From a virus: a stretch of 21,535 bases of DNA. Below are positions 15,701-21,535 of the stretch, in pieces. A program made the translations under genes and the position numbers. Positions within the stretch are counted from its first letter, which is position 1, and each line of letters begins with the position of its first letter. Under the pieces are notes generated by a model. It did not search any database and was not told the origin of the DNA. It worked only from the letters and a program-made list of their open reading frames with translations. The stretch lies in IMG/VR virus record IMGVR_UViG_3300008050_000384, positions 1 to 21,535 of that record, one strand, 5' to 3'.

Positions 15701-18012
15701 CACCTTATCTATCTGTATATGAAACAAAACCCATAGAATCTTTATTAGATATTTATTGGGAAACTACTACTTCCGGTCTTATATCAGAACTAAACAAAGG
15801 TATTATAGATGGAGAAGATGGTGTTATAGCAGAAGCTATTTCTAATGCAGCAATTATCATACCTGAAGAAGGATATGCAAATGAGATTATTCCTATTTCT
15901 GCACAATTTTGGGCAGAAGGACCTAATGGTTTAGATTTAGATGATGCTATGTTTAATTGTACAATAGATTTAATCGATGTAACTTATGCTGATGGTAGTG
16001 TTTCTTTACTTCAAAAATTTAAAATTCATAATGCAGGGATTCCAGGTAAAAATAGATATTATTTAACCAAAGCTTATGGTGAATATCAATTAGCTTATGA
16101 AGATCCTAATAAAACTAATTTAAATTTTATTTTTGAAATAACACAAGTTTTACCTAATCCTAGTGGAGGAGCTGGTTTACCTATAACTACTACAGTAAGT
16201 GTTACTGGTATAGTAACAAATGAAGTTCCACAAGAATTTATGTATCCAGATAGAGATCAAATTAAAAATTGGACTTATCCGAATTTCTTGTTTCCATCTG
16301 CTAATCCTGTTGGCTATGTTAAAGGTGATGGAAGTGGAGGACAAAATTTAACTACAGGTGCACCATGTAGAGAATTATATGCACCAAATTATGAAGCATG
16401 TTTATATTCTCCAGGAGGTCAAGGTAATACTTATGTAAATTCTATTCAATATTACACTCCTACGGAAGCCAATAGTTGGGATGTTGTTAGTGTTGATCCA
16501 TATAAAAGAAAAACTGGTAAAGGACAAGTTAAAACGGCGCCTGGATATGCTTATAGTTCAGGATATAATTGGAGTGGAATTTTTAAAGCTAATAATGGTA
16601 TATATGGATCTGCCAACCCTACACCTCCTGGACCTATTAGTGGGCAAATGTGTTGGGAAATAGAATATAAAGTTGTCAGAGCTTATCAAGTTAGTGCTAT
16701 TTTAGGTTATAATAGAACTAATAATAATGAAGGTAATGATAGAAATAATGGACTTGATTCATGTGTATCAGATCCTGCTAGTACATGTACTCCATCCAAT
16801 ACTGACGTTCCCCCACCATTTGTAGAATATGTATTTGGGCAAAATTACTTATGTATCGATGTAATGGATCAAGGGTTACCTAATACACTTAAAAATACTA
16901 ATTCACAAGTAAATGGATATGAAAGTAGTGAATATAGACTGGCTATGAGTCACCGTCCACTTATTTCACCTATAAGTTTACCAGGTTCTTCATATATGTA
17001 TGCAGATCAACTGTTAAATGGACCACAATATATAGATTGGCAACCTAATTGGGGCATATCAAACCCCACTGATAATAGTACAAGTGGTAATGGAGAAAAA
17101 TATGTTGGTGAAAAATATAATAATGAAAAACATTATTGGATGGATTTAGATTATAAAATGCGATTTTATACTAGACGTAGAGCTGCAGGTAATCCTAATG
17201 TTGTTGCTAATTATTGGCCAGATCCAGCGGCAGTAGCATTCGGAACATATAATAATTGGGTTAATAGTTCGTGTGCTGCAAATTTTGTAGGTGGAACAGG
17301 AAAACAACAATTGTTATTTTCTTATAATAATTCTACATTTACTCCTACTGGAGGTGAAGGTGGGTATGGAAAATTTACTACTTCTTATCCTCATACGCAA
17401 AATGCTGCTTTAGATGTTTCTCAAGTTAATGGAGTATCTGTGGATGAATATCAAATGCAAGAAATTAATGAATGTACGCCTTGGGGAACAGCAGGTCCTT
17501 GGACTTTATATGGAAAAGTTGGTGGTACCGCCAGTGATAGCACTGGGATGTTCGTTAGCGGATTACAATTAGCTCAATTACCTGGACCATTTAGTATTTC
17601 TTCTGTTAATTCTCGTAAAAGTTGGTCTAAAGCAATTCATCAGCAATATGTACCACATTTCAAGGCTAGTAATAGCAGTGTATGTCCAGGATATGGATTT
17701 ACTCCACAGCAAGGTATCTTAGAAGTAATACCTGGTATTATAGGTGGAAAAGAAATCACAATGCCTCCAGGTAGATATGTAGTAACTGTAGCTGCCATAG
17801 ATAAAAATGGTAGTGGATTAAGCTTTGAATGGGATGTACCTATAGTAATTTATGAAACAGCTCTTCATGAAGGTCGTTTTCCACCGGGATCTGGTGATGG
17901 AGGATCTGGGATATTATATGCTAAAACTGGGATAAATAATGGTCCATATTCGACTACTAATCCCTGTGGTTGTGTAACTACCAATAGCTTGGGCGGTTGT
18001 ACATTATTATAA
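12796..18012 (+). CDS. Giant tail protein, muzzle/stabilisation type (first part)
   Basis: At 1738 residues this is the largest gene, nearly a quarter of the window. The N-terminus (NTFIQSKMNQDLDARIIPNG, then QYRSALNVSISRSE and ADVGALETVLG) is the signature of tail stabilisation or muzzle proteins of crAss-like and marine podoviruses. A propeller-like strand motif LLFWTDNRNQPRKINV lies at 144-159, and YQVGVVLSDRYGRQSDV near 560-575. The remainder is Gly/Asn/Thr/Pro-rich beta structure, with an Ig-like module near the end (GRYVVTVAAIDKNGSGLSF, about 1655-1675). Two Cys-rich patches (about 665-677 and 730-760) and a C-terminal PCGCVTTNSLGGC (1723-1735) stand out. It likely forms the barrel at the tail tip and may carry host-binding insertions (inference). 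No membrane segment or signal peptide. Confidence 0.75.
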   Translation: MAEIKNTFIQSKMNQDLDARIIPNGQYRSALNVSISRSESADVGALETVLGTLEITDFGLTDCNLKAIGHFMDVSNDRIFIFLTNYNDSSPTRLTNKTGAFSNVESYIAYFDTNANVGSLIVGGGWLNFSKTHPIHGINLVEDLLFWTDNRNQPRKINVSSAINDPYINFANLGYYFNEDQVSVAKYYPHESMYLLEPSVPVDTSSRFESSMKDVVSEWLPPHALLEYQSGGTSWIVVSGEHQIGPGKTLYETWVPAMADRITGPNVSPNGANPNEVVVLTATNGAGTTTLGISNQDPTVLFEVGDILYLQRRNPHYNASWPGDPDYLKDKFARFSYRFKFDDGEYSLIAPFTQIAFVPEQDGYFMADNVNPNNVENSGPDQETETYRSTVVSFMENKINDITLNIPAPTDLEVGGSLMNWEDVNNKLKIVEVDILWKSADDQSIKVVETLPIDYFKNNGTQYLEYTYQSTKPWKTLPSAEITRVYDKVPVRALGQESAGNRIIYGNFLDKHTSPPPLDYTVIIDEKVNLPTDPLSDEMWDLNSYTRKEYQNHTLKQNRTYQVGVVLSDRYGRQSDVILSQVTNGDFGKASTIYHPYRDKNAYLITDRNDVQDPNDTWPGDQLITLFNNTIPKTISTGTGYPGLFSINDGSIASIKNITGFDWTQWCSMAPCSNCHFVMPLPVTPSGGTGTMGFSLIEDILNPGQYVIDTNSIGFTDTEGHFTNGQVITVCFNDMTLFPLCTLPAVVPGGCFSFEVVCPENNPLGWYSYKIVVKQTEQEYYNVYLPGMLAGYPKDIRDYPLVVDPATGVVSSPVTLGEKYPTGLTEKECHIVLINDNVNKVPRDLQEVGPDQQQFRSSVVLYGRVENKKDEMDGGQWGNINQQYQPSIAGDTVTTIGPMTELNLGRFSEAGIRNENYNFDGAGAQDNLVPPQWYNGSSNPLIARVSTRNLIGQPQIDNGTNNWNYESMTPYLSVYETKPIESLLDIYWETTTSGLISELNKGIIDGEDGVIAEAISNAAIIIPEEGYANEIIPISAQFWAEGPNGLDLDDAMFNCTIDLIDVTYADGSVSLLQKFKIHNAGIPGKNRYYLTKAYGEYQLAYEDPNKTNLNFIFEITQVLPNPSGGAGLPITTTVSVTGIVTNEVPQEFMYPDRDQIKNWTYPNFLFPSANPVGYVKGDGSGGQNLTTGAPCRELYAPNYEACLYSPGGQGNTYVNSIQYYTPTEANSWDVVSVDPYKRKTGKGQVKTAPGYAYSSGYNWSGIFKANNGIYGSANPTPPGPISGQMCWEIEYKVVRAYQVSAILGYNRTNNNEGNDRNNGLDSCVSDPASTCTPSNTDVPPPFVEYVFGQNYLCIDVMDQGLPNTLKNTNSQVNGYESSEYRLAMSHRPLISPISLPGSSYMYADQLLNGPQYIDWQPNWGISNPTDNSTSGNGEKYVGEKYNNEKHYWMDLDYKMRFYTRRRAAGNPNVVANYWPDPAAVAFGTYNNWVNSSCAANFVGGTGKQQLLFSYNNSTFTPTGGEGGYGKFTTSYPHTQNAALDVSQVNGVSVDEYQMQEINECTPWGTAGPWTLYGKVGGTASDSTGMFVSGLQLAQLPGPFSISSVNSRKSWSKAIHQQYVPHFKASNSSVCPGYGFTPQQGILEVIPGIIGGKEITMPPGRYVVTVAAIDKNGSGLSFEWDVPIVIYETALHEGRFPPGSGDGGSGILYAKTGINNGPYSTTNPCGCVTTNSLGGCTLL

Positions 18013-18032
18013 TAATATAAAAAATAAATAAA

Positions 18033-19943
18033 ATGGCATACGCTTTAAGAGTAAAATATTTTAATTCCTTTTGGTTAAAAAAAGCTGTAGGTAATACTAC
18101 TGAAGACGCTAGCACTGTTGAAGCTTCATTTGCTTTTGATATGCCAAAAACTACACCTTTGGCTGTATGGCCTGGTATACCTTGGCTTAATGAGACTAAT
18201 AATACAGGTAACCCACCTGGCGCTGGATATTTAGGATTTCCTCAATTTCCTTGGGGAGATGGTAAACTAAATGGTAACCCAGATTATCCCGTTCCAAAAA
18301 GAAACTGGTTTGTAGAAGAAGCTAGAATAAAAGGTGGTTATAATAATACTACAGTAGATTTTGGAGTTAGAGCTTATTTAGTAGATCCAAATAATGAACA
18401 ACAAAGACGAATAAATACTCTTATATATTCTGGTATTTTCAATTCACGTACTGGTGTTAATGATACAAATGTATTTTCTGTAGGAGAAGATATTACTAAA
18501 TCTTTAGATCCAGTTCATGGTTCTATACAAAAATTGTATGCTGAAGATACTAATTTAATAGTTTTCCAGGAAAATAAAGTAAGTAGAATTTTAATAGATA
18601 AAGACGCTTTATATACAGCTGAAGGAAATCCTAGTGTAACTTCTACGAATTTAGTTTTAGGACAAGTTATACCTTATTTAGGAGAATATGGAATAAGTAC
18701 TAATCCAGAATCTTTCGGAGTGTTTTCTTTTCAAAAATATTTTGTAGATAAAAATAGATCTGCTGTATTAAGATTATCACGAGATGGAATTACAGAGATA
18801 TCTACCTATGGAATGAGAGATTATTTTAGAGATTATTTACAAACTGTAGGTAGTGAATTTGTACCTAATAGTTTAACTTATGCTGATATAACTATATCCG
18901 CATCAGAAGAAGCAAAAGGATCGGTTCAACAATTAAGTGTTAGTTCAGAAGTTAATTGTGGATGCTGTGGTATACAAATAGGATCTATGATAAGTTTTAT
19001 AAATTCTGCATTACTGTGGCAAGAAACTGGTTTATATATAGTGGATGTTGAACATGTTGATGAAGAAGATGAGTGTTTAATTACTTTATCAGGTAGAGCT
19101 CATCCTAGTGATTTTGGTTGGAGTACTCCAGCGCTATTAATAGCCAATGGAATAAGATTACTTACTTATAAGAAACCACAAATTGAAGGTGGTTATGATA
19201 TTCATACAAAATCATATGTAGTATCTATGCAACCATTACAATATGTTGATGGGTGTGAGCAAGAAGAGGTTTATAATACTTTAAATTTTGATGAAAGTAT
19301 AAATGGTTGGGTTAGTTATTATAGTTATAAACCAACATGGGCTGATAGTTTAAAAAGTGTTTATTATTCTATGGATGATTGGAAACTTTATAGACATCAT
19401 GAAGGAACTATAACTTCTAATCATGGTAATTTTTATGGAGAATATACAGGATCAAGTATTGAATTTATTTTTAATGATAATCCTTCTATGGTCAAAAATT
19501 TTCAAACAATAGAATATGAAGGAACAAATGGATGGCAAATACAATCTTTTATTTCTGATCCTACAGAGCTAGATCAATTCCCTGCACCTATTTATCCACC
19601 TACGGATCCTATAACTACTACCGGAGTATGGTACACTTTAAATGACAGAACTGCTACAGTGCTAAGTTATGAAGAAGGAGCTTATATTGATCCCAATGAC
19701 GGATCTTTAGCAAGAGCAGGATTTAGTAGAAGAGAAAATAGATATGTAGCTAACCTCTTGAATCTTGGAAGTAATACTCAAGCAGAACAGGTGATCTTAT
19801 CTGAAGATGGTTTTGGTGGTGGTAGTATGTCTGGAATAAAAGGATTTTATGCGACAGTGGTACTATCAACTGATACTGTAACCGATCCTGGTGGAATGAA
19901 AGAACTTTATGCCGTAGGAACAAAATTTGTTAAGTCATCATAA
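18033..19943 (+). CDS. Muzzle/stabilisation-type tail protein (second part)
   Basis: The 636 residues contain a run that I know from the C-terminal half of crAss-like muzzle or stabilisation proteins: GSIQKLYAEDTNLIVFQENK, then KVSRILIDKDALYTAEG, GEYGISTNPESFGVFSFQKY and RLSRDGITEISTYGMRDYF. The motif VNCGCCG (309-312 hold three Cys) is in the middle, followed by an IVDVEHVDEEDECLITLSG strand region. The first 120 residues are Pro/Asn/Gly-rich. The gene starts 20 bases after the giant tail gene, with the same kind of leader (aaaaaataaataaaATG), so the two products are probably made together and form one barrel. The role is inference from motif and order. Confidence 0.7.
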   Translation: MAYALRVKYFNSFWLKKAVGNTTEDASTVEASFAFDMPKTTPLAVWPGIPWLNETNNTGNPPGAGYLGFPQFPWGDGKLNGNPDYPVPKRNWFVEEARIKGGYNNTTVDFGVRAYLVDPNNEQQRRINTLIYSGIFNSRTGVNDTNVFSVGEDITKSLDPVHGSIQKLYAEDTNLIVFQENKVSRILIDKDALYTAEGNPSVTSTNLVLGQVIPYLGEYGISTNPESFGVFSFQKYFVDKNRSAVLRLSRDGITEISTYGMRDYFRDYLQTVGSEFVPNSLTYADITISASEEAKGSVQQLSVSSEVNCGCCGIQIGSMISFINSALLWQETGLYIVDVEHVDEEDECLITLSGRAHPSDFGWSTPALLIANGIRLLTYKKPQIEGGYDIHTKSYVVSMQPLQYVDGCEQEEVYNTLNFDESINGWVSYYSYKPTWADSLKSVYYSMDDWKLYRHHEGTITSNHGNFYGEYTGSSIEFIFNDNPSMVKNFQTIEYEGTNGWQIQSFISDPTELDQFPAPIYPPTDPITTTGVWYTLNDRTATVLSYEEGAYIDPNDGSLARAGFSRRENRYVANLLNLGSNTQAEQVILSEDGFGGGSMSGIKGFYATVVLSTDTVTDPGGMKELYAVGTKFVKSS

Positions 19944-19947
19944 ATAA

Positions 19948-20358
19948 ATGGAATTAAATATAAGAAAATTAAATAATACAGATTATAATACTTTAGTTAA
20001 ATGGTGGAATGGGTGGAAAGAATGGAATCCTCCATCCAGAGAATTTCTACCCGATAATGGCACAGGAGGTTTTATTGTTGAGAAAAATAATAAACCTATT
20101 GTAGCAGGGTTTGTCTATTCTACTAATTCTAAGGCAGCTTTGTTAGAATGGATAGTATCAGATCCAGAATACAGAGACAATGATAGAGAGATGGCTATAG
20201 AGCTTCTTATAACTGCCTCTGAAAACGTCTGTAAAGACATGGGTTATAAATACATGTTTACTATAGGTAGAAATAAAAATTTAATAAATACCCACAAGAA
20301 ATTAAAATGGAATGTAGATGAAAAACCTTCTCACGAAATAGTTAAAATAATAAATTAG
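19948..20358 (+). CDS. GNAT-like acetyltransferase domain protein with degenerate CoA loop
   Basis: A 136-residue protein with the order of a GNAT fold: strand 1 (LNIRKL), helices 1-2 (TDYNTLVKWWNGWKEW), strands 2-4 (GGFIVEKNNKPIVAGFVY, then ALLEWIVSDPEYR), helix 3 (MAIELLITASENVCKDMG), strand 5 (KYMFTIGRN), helix 4 (NLINTHKKLKW) and a final strand. GNAT enzymes move an acetyl group from acetyl-CoA to an amine. The pyrophosphate loop (R/Q-x-x-G-x-G/A) is here R76-D-N-D-R-E, without the glycines, so CoA binding may be weak or lost. It starts 5 bases after the tail gene. Small GNAT genes do occur among structural genes in marine phages; substrate unknown. Confidence 0.72.
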   Translation: MELNIRKLNNTDYNTLVKWWNGWKEWNPPSREFLPDNGTGGFIVEKNNKPIVAGFVYSTNSKAALLEWIVSDPEYRDNDREMAIELLITASENVCKDMGYKYMFTIGRNKNLINTHKKLKWNVDEKPSHEIVKIIN

Positions 20359-20362
20359 AATA

Positions 20363-21127
20363 ATGGCACAAACAACAGCGGCGATAGTTGGTGGAGCAGT
20401 AGGTATGGGAGCAAGTGTAGCGTCAGCTATAGGAGCAAAAAAACAAGCAGATGATGCAAATGATAAAGCACGTTTAGCTCAAGAAAACTTAAAAAACCTA
20501 CAAAACTCTAGACAAAAAGTTATAAATCCTTACGAAAACCTCTCTAATGAATATGCAAATTTAGGAGTGGCAACAGGTGCAGCAGAGATGCAAGCAGAAG
20601 AAGCTGATATAGCATTAGCTAATACTTTAGATACTTTAAGAGCTACAGGATCTGGAGCTGGTGGTGCAACGGCTTTGGCTATGGCTGCATTGAAAAGTAA
20701 ACAAGGAGTTTCTGCTAATCTAGAACAACAAGAAGTAGCTAATCAGAAATTACGTGCAGAAGGTCAAATGAGTGTTAATCAACTTAAAGCTGAAGGAGAG
20801 AAATTTAAATTCCAAACACAAGAACAAAGAGAAATGGTAGAGCTTGATAGAGCTCAAGGTCTTATAGATAAACATGAAACTCAAGCTAATGCTTCACAAG
20901 CTGCTATGTGGGGTGCAATAGGTAATATGGGTAATGCTGCAATGCAAACAGGCCTTAATGTATCGAGAATGAAAACCGGTACAATGGGTGATGGCTCAGG
21001 ATATGATCCAAATTCAGCATTAGGAAAAGAATGGGATACTATTCAATCAGGAAGTTCTAATTCTTTTGCTTCAGATTACTTTGCTGATTATGATGCTTTT
21101 GCTGCATATAAAGCTGCTAATCCTTAA
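20363..21127 (+). CDS. Putative internal virion (ejection) protein with N-terminal glycine zipper
   Basis: This 254-residue protein begins with a Gly/Ala-rich hydrophobic stretch (AAIVGGAVGMGASVASAIGA, 6-25) with a glycine-zipper pattern, followed by a long polar helical region rich in Ala, Gln, Glu and Lys (about 26-190), including NPYENLSNEYANLGVATGAA and LANTLDTLRATGSGAGGATA. The C-terminus is Gly/Ser/Asp-rich and acidic. Such layouts occur in internal proteins of short-tailed phages, for example T7 gp14, which insert in the host envelope during DNA injection. It follows the tail genes and precedes a second similar helical gene, which fits an ejection set. The function is inference by layout and order; no enzyme motif is visible. 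The start follows aaattagaataATG, 4 bases after the GNAT-like stop. Confidence 0.65.
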   Translation: MAQTTAAIVGGAVGMGASVASAIGAKKQADDANDKARLAQENLKNLQNSRQKVINPYENLSNEYANLGVATGAAEMQAEEADIALANTLDTLRATGSGAGGATALAMAALKSKQGVSANLEQQEVANQKLRAEGQMSVNQLKAEGEKFKFQTQEQREMVELDRAQGLIDKHETQANASQAAMWGAIGNMGNAAMQTGLNVSRMKTGTMGDGSGYDPNSALGKEWDTIQSGSSNSFASDYFADYDAFAAYKAANP

Positions 21128-21136
21128 ACAAATAAT

Positions 21137-21535
21137 ATGGGAACTTATAGACAACCGGGACTAAATACTAATGTTAAATTTGCTACAATCAATCAAACTA
21201 TAGCAGAGGGACAAAAAGCTTTTCAACTTAATTTTGAACAAATGCAGCGAGAATATGCTGCTAATGCCGCTAGAAATCAAAAAGCAAAAGATAAACAAGA
21301 TTTAGCAAGAGCTAATGGAATGGCTAAGTGGAATAGAGCTTTAAAAGAAGCTACTCCAAAGGGAGGTTTTGCTCAAACACAAGATGCATTTTTAAAAGAA
21401 AAACAAGCTGAATATTATAGTTTATTAGGTAAAACAGATGAATATTCTTTAAGTAGAATAGGTCAATTATTAGCTATGCCTAGAGGTATGTCTGAAGGAC
21501 AAGGAGCTTTTTCTGAAATAGGTAAAAGCTGGGAA
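21137..21535 (+). CDS. Second putative internal virion protein (partial, 3' end missing)
   Basis: The frame opens at ATG 21137 (leader ttaaacaaataatATG) and remains open through the last base, giving 133 residues: the start MGTYRQPGLNTNVKF, then a Lys/Gln/Ala-rich helical region (INQTIAEGQKAFQLNFEQMQ) with a strong coiled-coil character, and a YYSLLGKTDEYSLSRIG segment. It begins 9 bases after the previous gene. The gene is cut by the right edge, so its length and C-terminal domains are unknown. Place and composition suggest an ejection or internal core protein (like the large T7 gp15/gp16 type), but only by analogy. The composition is coding-like and no stop interrupts the frame. Confidence 0.7.
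   Translation, partial: MGTYRQPGLNTNVKFATINQTIAEGQKAFQLNFEQMQREYAANAARNQKAKDKQDLARANGMAKWNRALKEATPKGGFAQTQDAFLKEKQAEYYSLLGKTDEYSLSRIGQLLAMPRGMSEGQGAFSEIGKSWE

Noticed and set aside
1-21535. Diversity-generating retroelement, CRISPR array, tRNA or attachment site
   Set aside because: No reverse transcriptase, no template/variable repeat pair, no regularly spaced repeats and no cloverleaf-like sequence were seen; no gap is longer than about 70 bases.
1-21535. Stop-codon reassignment, known in some crAss-like phages
   Set aside because: All genes are full-length with standard stops, including a 1738-codon frame; no gene is broken by in-frame TAG or TGA.

Overview
The window is a block of virion-assembly genes from a tailed bacteriophage. 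Every supported gene is on the + strand and there is almost no intergenic space. The large terminase, portal, major capsid protein, a predicted P22 gp4-like tail adaptor and very large tail-barrel ('muzzle'-like) proteins occur in an order and with motifs that resemble crAss-like podoviruses (Crassvirales) and related marine Bacteroidota phages. The DNA is strongly AT-rich, arginine is mostly AGA, and start codons are preceded by A/T-only leaders instead of a Shine-Dalgarno sequence. This points to a Flavobacteriia-type (Bacteroidota) host. No integrase, tRNA, CRISPR array, IS element or replication gene is visible. Standard stop codons are used; I see no sign of code reassignment.

Layout: (1) 1-785 is the 3' end of a structural, probably receptor-binding or lectin-like, protein that is cut by the left edge. 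(2) 831-2141 holds four small, mostly overlapping genes: a coiled-coil protein, an unknown 77-residue protein, a protein that reads as two GroES-like co-chaperonin domains in tandem, and a short helical protein directly before terL that is a candidate small terminase. (3) 2138-9826 is the packaging and head block: terL, portal, probable scaffold, major capsid protein and a small beta-rich protein, closed by a strong intrinsic terminator. (4) 9889-10647 is a single conserved gene of unknown function between two terminators. (5) 10716-19943 is the neck and tail block: ring/adaptor protein, P22 gp4-like protein, a 1738-residue and a 636-residue muzzle/stabilisation-type protein. (6) 19948-21535 holds a GNAT-like protein and two putative internal (ejection) proteins, the last cut by the right edge.

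Working model (inference): the co-chaperonin helps host GroEL fold the capsid protein, the scaffold shapes the prohead, terminase and portal package DNA, the ring, gp4-like and muzzle proteins close the vertex and form the short tail, and the internal proteins are injected with the genome. The most notable points are the tandem GroES-like protein, the 161-base out-of-frame overlap that gives it an odd Cys/Arg tail, the division of the tail barrel over two genes with Cys-rich motifs, the GNAT-like gene with a degenerate CoA loop inside the tail block, and two stretches of atypical codon use in terL and the scaffold gene.
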